NCBI RefSeq assembly: GCF_963664555.1 | Contig: NZ_OY761461.1 | Coordinates: 2,418,001-2,482,000 of the forward strand | Direction of reading: 5' to 3' | From: Labilibaculum sp. | GTDB taxonomy: Bacteria > Bacteroidota > Bacteroidia > Bacteroidales > Marinifilaceae | Length of the DNA: 64,000 bases | Shown here: piece by piece, positions 27,424 to 37,314 of the stretch | How positions within the stretch are numbered: the stretch's first letter is position 1 | How the letters are laid out: each line of letters starts with the position of its first letter | The notes under the pieces: generated by a model | What the model saw: the letters and a program-made list of their open reading frames with translations, nothing else | What the model was told of the DNA's origin: nothing | Database searches by the model: none | Made by a program: the position numbers and the translations under genes

Positions 27424-28470
27424 ATGATGGACTCAAGAATAGAGAATTTGAATGTAAGTGCGGAGCAGTCTATAATTACTCCAATGGAATTGAAAAAAAT
27501 GTATCCGTTAGGTGAACAACACATCGAAACAGTTAATCATGGACAGACTGCAATTAAAAATATTCTAAATGGCAGTGATAAGAGAATACTTGCTATTGTT
27601 GGACCATGTTCTATTCATGATATTAAATCGGCAAAAGAATACGCGCAAAGATTAAAAGTACTGGCTGATGATTTAAAAGATGATTTGTTTATTGTTATGC
27701 GGGTTTATTTTGAAAAACCTAGAACTACGGTGGGATGGAAAGGCTTACTAAATGATCCTTACATGGATAATTCGTGCAAAATTCAGGATGGCTTGAAACA
27801 AGCAAGAGAGCTTCTGGTATATATTGCAGAACTTGGACTGCCAGCTGCCGGTGAGGCCTTGGATATTGTAACTCCACAGTATATTCAGGATCTATTTTCG
27901 TGGACTGCAATTGGTGCCCGTACCACCGAATCGCAAAGTCACCGAAACATGTCAAGCGGCTTGTCCTCGGTTGTTGGCTTTAAAAACGGTACCGATGGAA
28001 ATATTGATATTGCTGTAAATGCAATACAGGCTGTTGCTGCTCCTCATAATTTTGTGAGTATTAATCCTGAGGGAAAAGTGGCTGTTATTCGTACTTTGGG
28101 TAATCCAAACACTCATATCATATTAAGAGGGGGTAAAAAGCCGAATTTTGAGGCTCAATACATTGCCGCGATTGAAAAAAAACTATCTGATTTGCAAATT
28201 GTGCCAAGAATAATGGTCGATTGCAGTCATGCAAACTCTTCTAAAAAAGCGAAAAATCAGGAGATTGTTTTGACCAGTCTGGCCGGGCAAATTGCCAAGG
28301 GGAATAAATCTATCATGGGATTTATGGTAGAGAGTAACCTGATGTTTGGCAAGCAAAATATTCCAGAAGACAAATCAAAACTTAAGTATGGCGTTTCGGT
28401 GACTGATGAATGTCTTGATTTTGAATCTACAGAGCAAATTTTGCGGGATTTTTGTGCGAAGATAAAATAA
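27424..28470 (+). CDS. aroG: DAHP synthase, AroF/AroG/AroH type
   Basis: From the ATG at 27424 the product is 348 residues, the normal size of the E. coli-type (class I alpha) 3-deoxy-D-arabino-heptulosonate-7-phosphate synthase, the first enzyme of the shikimate pathway. Signatures: VGPCSIHDIKSAKEYA, VMRVYFEKPRTTVGWKG, IGARTTESQ, GFKNGTDG, ILRGGKKPN, DCSHANSSK. An in-frame start at 27337 would add 29 residues with no family counterpart. It is far from the aro/trp locus and separate from the second, CM-fused DAHP synthase at 49652, so the cell has two isozymes. A bidirectional terminator follows. Confidence 0.95.
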   Translation: MMDSRIENLNVSAEQSIITPMELKKMYPLGEQHIETVNHGQTAIKNILNGSDKRILAIVGPCSIHDIKSAKEYAQRLKVLADDLKDDLFIVMRVYFEKPRTTVGWKGLLNDPYMDNSCKIQDGLKQARELLVYIAELGLPAAGEALDIVTPQYIQDLFSWTAIGARTTESQSHRNMSSGLSSVVGFKNGTDGNIDIAVNAIQAVAAPHNFVSINPEGKVAVIRTLGNPNTHIILRGGKKPNFEAQYIAAIEKKLSDLQIVPRIMVDCSHANSSKKAKNQEIVLTSLAGQIAKGNKSIMGFMVESNLMFGKQNIPEDKSKLKYGVSVTDECLDFESTEQILRDFCAKIK

Positions 28471-28487
28471 TACACTTCAAAAAAATA

Positions 28488-28521
28488 AAAATCCCGATCT
28501 GCAATTGCAAATCGGGATTTT
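28488..28521. terminator. Bidirectional terminator between aroG and the S9 peptidase
   Basis: AAAATCCCGAT / ATCGGGATTTT is a perfect 11-bp stem around a 12-base loop, with A and T tails on both sides, placed between two convergent genes. Confidence 0.9.
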
Positions 28522-28544
28522 AAATATTTTAGGCTAAGAGAGTC

Positions 28545-31055
28545 TTACTTTTTAGGTTTATCATTTTGCATTTCGATATAATCGGCGCTGTTTCTAAAAT
28601 CGCCAAGTAAATACTTACAGAAATATTCCCCGCGTAACCAGAACGAGTATTCACTCATGTCACCAAATCCGTGGCGTTGACCGGGATAAATGAAGAAATC
28701 GAATCGTTTGTTTGCTTTGATCAAGGCATTGGCCATTCTGATTGTATTTCCAGGATGTACATTGTTGTCAATATCACCGGTAACAAGCATTAGTTTTCCT
28801 TTTAGATTTTTAGCCAAACTTGGATTATCATCAATTTTATAGGTAAAGGTAGTATCTCCCTTTTCAGATATTTCCTCTTTCACACCATGATGTGTTTCAC
28901 TCCACCAGCGATTGTAGATGTTATTGTCGTGGTTTCCGGCAGCAGAAACTGCTGCTTTAAAGAAATCAGGATAAACCAACATGGCCGCTGTAGACATGAA
29001 TCCACCTCCGGAGTGACCGAAAATTCCCACTTTAGTAATATCAATAAAGTCAAATCTGTCGGCCAATTGTTCCAAACCAACTTTCTTATCTTCCAAACCA
29101 TAATCTCTTAGGTTGCCATAACCATAGTTGTGGTACCATTTCGAACGGGCAGGGTGACCACCCCGATTGCCGAGAGTTACTACAATAAATCCCAACTGAG
29201 CCATACGATCGGCTCTGTCCATGCGGGTCGAGAAGCTTTTGTAAACGGCTTCGGTTTGCGGCCCAGGATATACATAGGTTAAAATTGGATATTTTTTATT
29301 CGGGTCAAAATCGAATGGCTTGTACATCACTCCATAAATATCCGTTACACCATCACCGGCTTTTACTTTAAACAGCTCGGGGAATTGATAACCGGTTTCA
29401 AATAATCGGGAAAGATCAGTGGTTTCCAAATCGATTAATTTGCTTCCTTTCGAATTGTACAGGGCCGAAACCGGAGCTGTATTTACTCTTGATGAGTTGT
29501 TTACAAAGTAATGGTTTTGATCATTCAAACTTACATCGTGCGAGAAATCTCCCTTGTTCAAAAGTTTCAATCCTGTACCATCGAAGTTTACACAGTATAA
29601 ATGGGTGTAATATGGATCTTCACCATTTTCCCTGGCATTTCCAGTAAAGTAAAGGACTCTGTTTTTTTCATCAATTCCCTGAATTCTATCACAGTGCCAA
29701 GGGCCTGATGTAATTTGATTTTTTAAATTCCCTTCACCGTCGTAAAGATAGAAATGTGCCCAGCCATCGTGTTCCGACCAATGAATCAGTTCTTTTCCGT
29801 TGTTCACAAAACCCAATGGTCTGGTTTCAATATAAGTATTTAAACGCTCTTCGATAAGAACTTTTACTTCACCAGTTGAAGTATTGGCAGTACAGATATC
29901 AACGCGTTTCATATCACGGCTCTGACGCTTGAAATACAATAAATCACTGCTGGGAGATAACCATATTGAAAATTGCAAATCATCATCTGCATTTATTTTT
30001 TTTTCGGGAGCTCTTAGGATAGAAAGAGTCTGATCTTTAAATGCCGAAGCTTTTACTTTTACCGATTTTTTACTTTCCCAGTCGAAAATTAGAATTTCGT
30101 ATTGAGGAGCTTCTTTTTCCCCCGGCATGTGGTATTTGTATTTTTCTATAGTTGGTCGGGGAGAGGCGACAGAATTAATTACCCAAAGATCTTTTACTTC
30201 ACGCTCATCCTCTTTGGTTAGTGCAAACTTTTTTGAGTCGGCCGAGAAAGTCACATAAGCTGCTTTGCGTTTGTCTTTTTCTTCCTCTATTTCTTTATTG
30301 GTTTTGCCATAAGTGCCACTGCCATAGCTGTAATATTCCATACCGTCAGTGGTTAATTCATGTTCAACAATGGTGGAATCTTTTTCATTTTTTTGAGCTT
30401 TTTTATAGTTTTCCGCATCCATCCAATATAAATTATGATGTTTTGCAAAAATTACATATTCCTGATTTGGAGCTACCGAAGCCCAATCTTTTTGCTCCAA
30501 AGGTTTTTTAAATTCATCAAGTAGATTTAGCTTTTTGGAAGCGATTTGGTATTCAAAATGCCAAACTTTGGCAATCATTTTCTTTTTGGTTTTTTGCTTT
30601 TTTTCACCTTCTTTTTCCTCTTCCTGCTTGTCACCGTCTTCGTCGTCTTTTTCTTCCTCTTCCACCAGTTTGCTTTCTATCTCAAATTGAATGGTTTTTT
30701 CATTGTTGATGAATTTCAATTTGCTGATGTCCAGATGTTCTGAATCGAAAGGATCTGCCGTTAAACGACTCATGTCAGCGGCCATTTTTACTGTATTAAA
30801 CAGCTCCGATTTTGTGCTGCTTACCGGATCAACCAAATAGTAGAAGTTACCTTCTGAAGTTTTGTAGTTGTACCAGAATTTTTCACCGTTCTTCAACCAA
30901 TGAGGATTAACACTGGTCGAGAATACGATTTTTTTTAGTCGGTTAGGCGAGAATTTTGCTGCCAATTCATAATTTGCTTTTGCAACAGGAATTTCCTGTG
31001 CAAACAAGCCCGTTCCTATTATTAAGAATAGGAGGGTGAGTAAATTTCTTTTCAT
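28545..31055 (-). CDS. Exported S9-family peptidase (dipeptidyl peptidase IV-like)
   Basis: 836 residues: signal peptide (MKRNLLTLLFLIIGTGLFAQ), an N-terminal eight-bladed-propeller-like domain interrupted near residues 135-160 by a highly acidic and basic insert (EEEEKDDEDGDKQEEE), then the alpha/beta hydrolase domain with the nucleophile in GIFGHSGGGF (Ser near residue 682), an Asp in LMLVTGDIDNNVHPG and the His in YPGQRHGFGD. The family removes dipeptides or cleaves after proline in periplasmic peptides. It is monocistronic. The low-complexity insert is unusual and probably forms a flexible loop. Confidence 0.92.
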   Translation of the reverse strand: MKRNLLTLLFLIIGTGLFAQEIPVAKANYELAAKFSPNRLKKIVFSTSVNPHWLKNGEKFWYNYKTSEGNFYYLVDPVSSTKSELFNTVKMAADMSRLTADPFDSEHLDISKLKFINNEKTIQFEIESKLVEEEEKDDEDGDKQEEEKEGEKKQKTKKKMIAKVWHFEYQIASKKLNLLDEFKKPLEQKDWASVAPNQEYVIFAKHHNLYWMDAENYKKAQKNEKDSTIVEHELTTDGMEYYSYGSGTYGKTNKEIEEEKDKRKAAYVTFSADSKKFALTKEDEREVKDLWVINSVASPRPTIEKYKYHMPGEKEAPQYEILIFDWESKKSVKVKASAFKDQTLSILRAPEKKINADDDLQFSIWLSPSSDLLYFKRQSRDMKRVDICTANTSTGEVKVLIEERLNTYIETRPLGFVNNGKELIHWSEHDGWAHFYLYDGEGNLKNQITSGPWHCDRIQGIDEKNRVLYFTGNARENGEDPYYTHLYCVNFDGTGLKLLNKGDFSHDVSLNDQNHYFVNNSSRVNTAPVSALYNSKGSKLIDLETTDLSRLFETGYQFPELFKVKAGDGVTDIYGVMYKPFDFDPNKKYPILTYVYPGPQTEAVYKSFSTRMDRADRMAQLGFIVVTLGNRGGHPARSKWYHNYGYGNLRDYGLEDKKVGLEQLADRFDFIDITKVGIFGHSGGGFMSTAAMLVYPDFFKAAVSAAGNHDNNIYNRWWSETHHGVKEEISEKGDTTFTYKIDDNPSLAKNLKGKLMLVTGDIDNNVHPGNTIRMANALIKANKRFDFFIYPGQRHGFGDMSEYSFWLRGEYFCKYLLGDFRNSADYIEMQNDKPKK

Positions 31056-31419
31056 TTAGTTGAGTTGCTTGTGTTGTTTTAAGGCAACTAAAATAGAAAT
31101 TGGTACAATAAAAAGACTTGTTTTTTTACACTTTTCGATAAGAAGGCTGATTTTCGGGATGTACGAGTGAGATCCTTGTATTTTGCTTTGGAGACGATTA
31201 AAATATGTCACTAAAAAGAACTGTGAAATTAAAGATGCCACAGCCTTTATTTGTTTCTTATTGCGCGTTTTTTGATATTTTTCAGTCCTTTTTTTTGGGC
31301 TTTAAAAATTAAAGAAAGAGCCGAGTCCGAAAAGGTAAAACGATCATCATTTTCATCTAACGATTCACTGGCAATTACCCTTTGAGAGTATATTTTTTGT
31401 CATGTCTTAATTTCATAGA
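31056..31419. other. Intergenic gap with a possible coding remnant
   Basis: A minus-strand frame ending at the TAA at 31247 reads plausibly for ~45 codons (SESLDENDDRFTFSDSALSL then KAQKKGLKNIKKRAIRNK) but has no start codon before an in-frame stop around 31400. It may be the 3' remnant of a lost gene or chance. Confidence 0.3.
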
Positions 31420-31866
31420 CTACAATAATGAATTCTGATTTACTTTTTTGAAAGCGTTTTGTCCCATTAGGAGGAATGAATCAAGTTCATTTCTTAGTTT
31501 AATTGCTTTTGTATTGATCAGAAAATCAAAACCGGTGGTGCTTTGCAGAAGAGCAAATGTATTTTCGGATGGGGCAAACTTAAACTGATCTGGTGTTAGG
31601 TAAGGGAAATTTACATCATCAATGAATTGTACCGAATCACCACCAAGTTTCTGAAGTTTTTTAGTCATATTTTTATCCAGAGCATTTTTTGCTGTCCATG
31701 GAATATCGGCTTGTATTTTATTCACCAACCAGGTTCCATTTTCGAAATTCAATACTGGCGGAGTCTCAAATACATACTGATAGGAGGGAAAACTACAGGA
31801 ACTTACGGTAAGGATGATAATCGAAATTACTACTGATTCTAAATGTGATAAGGCTTTTCTGTTCAT
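31420..31866 (-). CDS. Lipoprotein of unknown function
   Basis: 148 residues; the hydrophobic start ends in TVSSCSF, a lipoprotein cleavage site. The mature protein (PPVLNFENGTWLVNKIQADI, TKKLQKLGGDSVQFI) has no family I can name. A position effect with the DUF1697 gene 83 bases upstream on the same strand is possible but not evident. Confidence 0.65.
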   Translation of the reverse strand: MNRKALSHLESVVISIIILTVSSCSFPSYQYVFETPPVLNFENGTWLVNKIQADIPWTAKNALDKNMTKKLQKLGGDSVQFIDDVNFPYLTPDQFKFAPSENTFALLQSTTGFDFLINTKAIKLRNELDSFLLMGQNAFKKVNQNSLL

Positions 31867-31949
31867 GATCTTGTCTAATATGTTTTAATACACATTTAAG
31901 ACATCCATTTGCTTTACTTCACGTATTGGGTCTAAAAGATTTTTCTTTT

Positions 31950-32498
31950 TTATTCCTGCTTTATTAGTTCCAATAATTTAAGAACTGTATTCCAGTTTCG
32001 TGTAGTTGTTTTTACTTTTAGCTTCGATTCGAAAAACTGATTGCTGAGTTTCGTTTTGTGATATGGCCCGGGGCAATAAATAAATACATCTTTATCGATA
32101 ATTTGAAAACTGTCTGGCCCGTAATTTAACTCACTAAGAGCTTCGGTTAATTCTGTTTTTGGAGTTTCATTTAGGAAGCTAAGGTAAAGACTATTGTTTT
32201 CATGGATTCCGACATATGGGTTGGTCTTAAGAGTTTGTTTCCATTCTTTTACCGATCGTACAATTACAGGCACTTCGAAACCGTATTTTTCTGAAATGGC
32301 ATCTTCTAATTTTGCTTCAAGTTTAGAATTAGCGACGTTTTGATATTCAAAAATTACATTTCCACTTTGGATGTAACTTATGCAGTTTGTAAATCCCAAA
32401 TCAGCATACATATTTTTAAGATCAGCCATCAGAATTTTACGTTTTCCACCCACATTTATTCCTCTTAAAACAGAAATGTATTTTATTTTTTCACTCAT
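31950..32498 (-). CDS. DUF1697 domain-containing protein
   Basis: The 182-residue protein is a standard-length DUF1697 member: it starts YISVLRGINVGGKRKILMADLK and continues YIQSGNVIFE, then the C-terminal YHKTKLSNQFFESKLKVKTTTRNWNTVLKL. The family is small, cytoplasmic and biochemically uncharacterised. It is 40 bases from the thioesterase gene upstream on the same strand, so they may be co-transcribed. Confidence 0.9.
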   Translation of the reverse strand: MSEKIKYISVLRGINVGGKRKILMADLKNMYADLGFTNCISYIQSGNVIFEYQNVANSKLEAKLEDAISEKYGFEVPVIVRSVKEWKQTLKTNPYVGIHENNSLYLSFLNETPKTELTEALSELNYGPDSFQIIDKDVFIYCPGPYHKTKLSNQFFESKLKVKTTTRNWNTVLKLLELIKQE

Positions 32499-32538
32499 AG
32501 GATTTCAGACTTTTATTGGTGATGAATGGAATATAGCA

Positions 32539-32967
32539 TTATTCGTTATGCATTTGTAATTTAGCTTTTTCGTAAGCATCCAAAATGCGTTCCGGAATCA
32601 ATGAAGGTCTCTGTTTTTCAAGATTGTAAAAGCAACCTGTCTGCTTTCCTTTGCAATGAATTATATCACCGGAAAAGATCTCAAAATCCATTTCCCACTT
32701 GCTCGATCCCAGATTTTTAATTCTGCATGTTCCCTTTGGATGATCATGAATGGTTAACGGAACTTTGTAATGCACTTCAGTTTTAATGATAATAGGGGAG
32801 ATATTGGTAGCTATCATTTCATGATAGGGAAAGTGGCTCTCCAGAATCAAATGTCTTAAATCTTCAAACCATCTGATATAGACAATATTACTTACAATTC
32901 CCATTGCGTCAATATCATAGGCCTTAATGCCTATTTCCATTTCAACGATCATTAAATCAGTTGTCAT
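32539..32967 (-). CDS. Acyl-CoA thioesterase, 4-hydroxybenzoyl-CoA type hot-dog fold
   Basis: 142 residues forming one hot-dog domain. The segment AYDIDAMGIVSNIVYIRWFEDLR corresponds to the YxDTDxxGxVxHxxYxxxxExxR active region of the YbgC/4HBT family, with Asp retained but His replaced by Asn. The family hydrolyses acyl-CoA thioesters of varied chain length. Substrate is not predictable from context. Confidence 0.82.
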   Translation of the reverse strand: MTTDLMIVEMEIGIKAYDIDAMGIVSNIVYIRWFEDLRHLILESHFPYHEMIATNISPIIIKTEVHYKVPLTIHDHPKGTCRIKNLGSSKWEMDFEIFSGDIIHCKGKQTGCFYNLEKQRPSLIPERILDAYEKAKLQMHNE

Positions 32968-33063
32968 TATTTTCGATTGTTAGCGTTTATAGTTGTTGTG
33001 CGACTAAATGTACATAATCTAAATTAGTATCGAAAATAAGAATTGGGAATTAAATCGTCTTTT

Positions 33064-33720
33064 TTACTTCGAAGGGTTTTCCTGTGCCTGACCTAATAGC
33101 TTAAGACCTTCTAAAGCAGACGGATCATTTGGGAAATACCACAGGCTTTTTTGAAATAAAATTAGGGCTTCTCTGTTTTTGCCCATTCTATAATCGGTCC
33201 AAGCAAGCATAATAAGTGCATCGTATCCAAATGGATATAAATCCACTACTTTTTTAAAATGTTGATGCGCTTTTTCATAATCTTCCCTTCCATAGAAAAT
33301 AAGGCCTAAGCGGTAATTGGCAACGGTTTGATTGGGGGATATGTCAAGAATTTCTTTGTAGATATTTAGAACTTCGTCCCAATTTCCAATAGCCGCTTTG
33401 GGTAATACCAAGCCAAATTTCGCTTCTTCGGCATAAGGTTTTAAATTAACCGCCCGCTGATAATGAGCGATGGATTCATTAAACACACCAGCCTGATAGT
33501 TGAGCCAGCCTAAACGTAAATTAATCTCATATGAATTTTGATCGTATACTGCTTTTAGCTGATCTATGGCATGAGAGAAATCGCCTTCTTTTTCATTTTT
33601 ATAGCTTTCTTCGAATGCCAGGCGTATGGTTTTAAAATCCTGACCTGTTGCGCTGTTGTATAGCAGGGAAATGAATAGTAGGGAAAAAATACTGCATTTG
33701 ATTTTTTTTAGAAGTTCCAT
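33064..33720 (-). CDS. Exported TPR protein, last gene of the RRE/ATP-grasp operon
   Basis: 218 residues with a signal peptide (about 26 residues, ending NSATGQ) and four to five tetratricopeptide repeats, visible as EINLRLGWLNYQAGVFNESIAHYQRA-like and VANYRLGLIFYGREDYEKAHQHF-like units. TPR proteins are binding scaffolds; this one would be periplasmic. Its start overlaps the end of the barrel gene by 13 bases, so it is translationally tied to the operon that begins at 40008. Confidence 0.85.
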   Translation of the reverse strand: MELLKKIKCSIFSLLFISLLYNSATGQDFKTIRLAFEESYKNEKEGDFSHAIDQLKAVYDQNSYEINLRLGWLNYQAGVFNESIAHYQRAVNLKPYAEEAKFGLVLPKAAIGNWDEVLNIYKEILDISPNQTVANYRLGLIFYGREDYEKAHQHFKKVVDLYPFGYDALIMLAWTDYRMGKNREALILFQKSLWYFPNDPSALEGLKLLGQAQENPSK

Positions 33721-35114
33721 TTGATTCCTCCGGTTATTGATTGAACATTGATGTTTTGACTACTCAATTCGTCATTTATTGTGTAATCATTTTTTTCTTT
33801 TTGATTTTGCCAGATCAGGAACAGATTTAATTTTCCTTTGAATAGATATTGATAAATTGAAAACTCCTTCCGATTTTTCACAAGGTTAACGCCATTAAAA
33901 ACGGAATATCCCTGATTTTCGACCTGTTGGTATAAATCTCCAAAAGTATATCCTGCATTTGCCCACGTATTTTTTGCAATTCGGAACACAACAGCAGTTT
34001 TCCAATAGCTTCTATTTAGCGAATTCTCATCTGTTTTTTCTTCTATCTGATTGGTAAAACCTACAGATAGGTTAAGATTTGTATTGCTCAAGGGATAAAA
34101 TGTTAGTTTCAATTCCTGCTGCCAATGAGTAAGATCGTCTTCGTTAGAGTATAAAACTCCTGCGTTAAGTTTCCAATTGGATATATGCTGCGAAAGTCCC
34201 AGATAAGCAATAAAGTTATTTTGACTGAAGTGATAGGGAGATAGAACAATATCTGTATCAGCAGTATCTGTATTGGCGGTGTCGTTTCCATCTCCGGTTC
34301 CATCTCCACCACCAGGACCATTGCCATTTCCTCCGGCTTTTGTGAATGCGTTTTGTTGGTCAAGTGCCGTGGTAAGAGTTTCTGAATAAGGGTTTCCGTT
34401 TATTTTTATCTGCATGATATGCCCTGCGAGGATTAATTCGGTTCCTGTGCCTGCATGAAAAGAACTTTTTAAGTAATACTGATTTTGGGTAATATCTTCG
34501 TCGAAAAAGTAGGTTTCACTTACAATAGAGTTCTTTACATCAACATGACTAAATGCCTGAAACAGTGAAACCCTTTCCCCTAACTGATGATTGAGACCAA
34601 TGCTATAGTGTAGAAAGTTTTTGCGAACGGTTTGTTCCTGCAATAGATCTGAAGCAATTAAATAATCATCCAATAGTTCATGTTTGATTTCCGAATACAG
34701 TCCGGAAACAATTTTTGTTTTCCCGATACCATATTTTTTCGATGTAGACTGAGCCAATCTGTTTTGCAATTGGATTGCGTCCTTTTCCCGACCGCCAAAC
34801 AGATACGAAAAGTACAGATATTCTTTTATAATGGCATCTTCGCTATTTTGCAGGTACAACTGATGAAAAAGACCCGCTGATTTTCTGTATTTTTTTAGCT
34901 CATAGTAGGCAATAGCTGCACGGTACTGCAAATAATAAAAATCAATACCCTGTTTGTTGGCTTTCTCAGCTTCTATAATCAATTGTTTCCATTGCCCTTT
35001 TTGGAACAGATCAAAGCTTTCTTTGTCTACCTGAGCAACGCTAAGTTTTTTCTGCGAGTTTGCAGATAAACCGAGAAGAATAGCCAGAATTAATATGCTT
35101 GCATGTTTCCACAT
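33708..35114 (-). CDS. Exported protein with N-terminal TPR-like helices and probable C-terminal outer-membrane beta-barrel
   Basis: 468 residues: signal peptide (MWKHASILILAILLGLSANS), a helical TPR-like part to about residue 130 (YLQYRAAIAYYELKKYRKSAGLF), then alternating beta-strands ending in aromatic WNF, the pattern of an outer-membrane barrel. Around residues 270-300 there is a Gly/Asn/Asp/Thr low-complexity loop (GGNGNGPGGGDGTGDGND), likely surface-exposed. The ORF overlaps the upstream urea transporter-M23 gene by 25 bases. It may anchor or export the pathway's product; that is inference. Confidence 0.75.
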   Translation of the reverse strand: MWKHASILILAILLGLSANSQKKLSVAQVDKESFDLFQKGQWKQLIIEAEKANKQGIDFYYLQYRAAIAYYELKKYRKSAGLFHQLYLQNSEDAIIKEYLYFSYLFGGREKDAIQLQNRLAQSTSKKYGIGKTKIVSGLYSEIKHELLDDYLIASDLLQEQTVRKNFLHYSIGLNHQLGERVSLFQAFSHVDVKNSIVSETYFFDEDITQNQYYLKSSFHAGTGTELILAGHIMQIKINGNPYSETLTTALDQQNAFTKAGGNGNGPGGGDGTGDGNDTANTDTADTDIVLSPYHFSQNNFIAYLGLSQHISNWKLNAGVLYSNEDDLTHWQQELKLTFYPLSNTNLNLSVGFTNQIEEKTDENSLNRSYWKTAVVFRIAKNTWANAGYTFGDLYQQVENQGYSVFNGVNLVKNRKEFSIYQYLFKGKLNLFLIWQNQKEKNDYTINDELSSQNINVQSITGGIKWNF

Positions 35115-37312
35115 TTTATTTCTATTAATTTACCATTTCTACTGATTTTAATAGTTATTGAGGCACCGCTTTCTATTCTGATTTCAGAGCTTAGATGCTC
35201 CTTTTTAATTGGATAGCCCCATTCAATTTTAGATAAGAGTTCAATTTTTTCGGACTTAATTCCTTCTTTTTTATTTTGGTATTTTAATTGATAGTCTGAC
35301 TGCAGATAAATGTAAAAGGGAGCGATGAAATCCTGCAGAAATAGTTTGCTTGAGCTGAAAACCTGATTCGGAGGTATTTCGGCTTTTACATTCAGGTCTT
35401 GATAATATCCCAGATAAACTTTATAGCAGGATAGATACAAATAGTAAAGCAGCGATTGTCTGTTGCCAAGATAGTTGTGGAATTGTAAAACATTCGATTC
35501 AACACTGAAAAAAGCTTTTGAATTGGTTTGCAGGCATTGAATGTAGGTATTTCCAATTGCATCGGACTTGACCTCAAAATCCCAGTTTTTTTCCATTAGA
35601 ACCAATTTTTGGTCAAGACCGGATTCTATGGTTAAAGTAAATTTTTGTCCTGTCTGGAAACCAAGTGTTTGAGACAATATCGGATGGCTTTCTCCCCGCA
35701 AAAGTTTATCGTTTTGCTTTGGCCTGGAATAAGATTGCAAGCACAGAGTATTTTCCTGACGTTTAATATAATGTGGAAGTGCGGCATCAAAAGTTGAAGA
35801 TCCAATATAAGGTGTGGTCTGAAATTGAAAATGAAGATGAGGGTAGGGCGATCTTCCGGAATTTCCGCAGATACCCAGCACCTCACCTTTTTTCACCATA
35901 TCACCCTTTTTCACTTTAAAACAGCCTTCTTTAAAATGACTTAATTGCGAGTAAAAACTGTAATTGTGACGAATCACCAAGCTGTTGCCCCAATTCTGTT
36001 CTAAATTTACCTGCCCAATTTTGTTATCAGGAATACCATCTAAAATATTTACAACTTCTCCATCTGCCGGGCATAGTATTATTTTGTTGTAGCAGTAGTA
36101 ATCTTCCACAAAATCACCATCGTTTTTGTATTGCTCATTTTTATCATCAAGTATTACGAAATCCCAGGCATGGCGCCATTCATTTTTATGGGTAAACTCA
36201 CCTTCATGAGCTTGGCTTACTGACCACTCTCCAATAAACGGAAGTTGAAAATCAGGGAATACATTTGAGGACAAACGCTGAGTATTGCTTTTGAAATAGT
36301 ACAAATTCTTCTCCGGAGAGTTGTGCTGTACCTGCACCTCCTGCAGTTTTCCGCTGGGTTGATGCCGCAATTTTAGAATGTATAAGAAAAGAAGAGTTAC
36401 CACATTAAATGGTAATGCATAAACTGATAGTCGGTAAGGAGCAAACCAATGCATGCTGCTGAGTGTGATTAGCACCACAATTGGCAGCAAAAGAACAATC
36501 CATAAATAAGAATATGGTGATGGAATCACGTAAAATGCTCCTAGCGCAATGGAGGTTAGAATAAAGTTAAAACCAATAAAAGTATAGCCTAATTCGCTAA
36601 TGTTTGCATCGATGAGAATATAGAAAAAGTAGGCAATATAATAGCCTAAAATGGCGAATGTAAAGGCAATTCGAGAATAGAAAAGCAAACCAATTAGTAT
36701 TAGTAAACCAGCCAGCCAATTGCTTTGGAAGAAAATTGCCCCCAGCGATTTTAGAAATATAGAAACTGATTCATGCAATTCCCAATTTTGAATACTATGG
36801 TAGATATTTACCAGTTTCTGCCCACCAAGGCTGAATATTTCGTTGGCCTGATAAATGCCGCGTTCACTAATTCCCAGTGAGGTTAAATCACTGCTTGCAA
36901 GCATAATCATCCAGATTCCAAGCAAAAAAGGAACACTTAAAAAGGGCAGAGCGTATTTAGCCAGTACACCTTGCAGAAACAAGCAGATAAATAGGGTAAG
37001 AATGGAGGACAGAACCACCAAAACAGTTATTTCGAGTCCCGGCTGAAAATACAGGCCTATGCCTAAACCTACTAAAAGACTGTTAAATCCATAGCTGCCA
37101 TCTTTAATGTAATAGGTTGAGAAGCCCATTTTGTAAGCAACTAAATTTGCTGTTAAAATGGAAATCAGACCTGCTGTTCCGGCCCAGGGATCGAAAAAAC
37201 TAACTACCAAAAGTAATGCTGCAAAGGCTTTGTTTCGTGAGAAAAATACCTGAGCGTAGCTGTTTAGCGTCGCTTCTCCTAAAAATAGTATGTTCTGTTT
37301 AAGCTCTTTCAT
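35090..37312 (-). CDS. Urea transporter domain fused to an M23 (LytM-type) peptidase domain
   Basis: 740 residues. Residues ~15-320 are an SLC14/UT-type urea transporter with about ten membrane helices (GLISILTANLVAYKMGFS, YGFNSLLVGLGIGLY, YTFIGFNFILTSIALGAF). Residues ~375-500 are an M23 metallopeptidase domain with its zinc ligands H..D in HAWDFVILDD (His near 380), LVIRHNYSFYSQLSHF and the HLHF motif near 491. The last ~230 residues are unassigned and strand-rich. It starts 2 bases after the PLP decarboxylase stop. A transporter pore joined to an endopeptidase is an unusual pairing; both parts look intact, so it is not a mis-joined frame. Confidence 0.88.
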   Translation of the reverse strand: MKELKQNILFLGEATLNSYAQVFFSRNKAFAALLLVVSFFDPWAGTAGLISILTANLVAYKMGFSTYYIKDGSYGFNSLLVGLGIGLYFQPGLEITVLVVLSSILTLFICLFLQGVLAKYALPFLSVPFLLGIWMIMLASSDLTSLGISERGIYQANEIFSLGGQKLVNIYHSIQNWELHESVSIFLKSLGAIFFQSNWLAGLLILIGLLFYSRIAFTFAILGYYIAYFFYILIDANISELGYTFIGFNFILTSIALGAFYVIPSPYSYLWIVLLLPIVVLITLSSMHWFAPYRLSVYALPFNVVTLLFLYILKLRHQPSGKLQEVQVQHNSPEKNLYYFKSNTQRLSSNVFPDFQLPFIGEWSVSQAHEGEFTHKNEWRHAWDFVILDDKNEQYKNDGDFVEDYYCYNKIILCPADGEVVNILDGIPDNKIGQVNLEQNWGNSLVIRHNYSFYSQLSHFKEGCFKVKKGDMVKKGEVLGICGNSGRSPYPHLHFQFQTTPYIGSSTFDAALPHYIKRQENTLCLQSYSRPKQNDKLLRGESHPILSQTLGFQTGQKFTLTIESGLDQKLVLMEKNWDFEVKSDAIGNTYIQCLQTNSKAFFSVESNVLQFHNYLGNRQSLLYYLYLSCYKVYLGYYQDLNVKAEIPPNQVFSSSKLFLQDFIAPFYIYLQSDYQLKYQNKKEGIKSEKIELLSKIEWGYPIKKEHLSSEIRIESGASITIKISRNGKLIEIKCGNMQAY

Positions 37313-37314
37313 TA

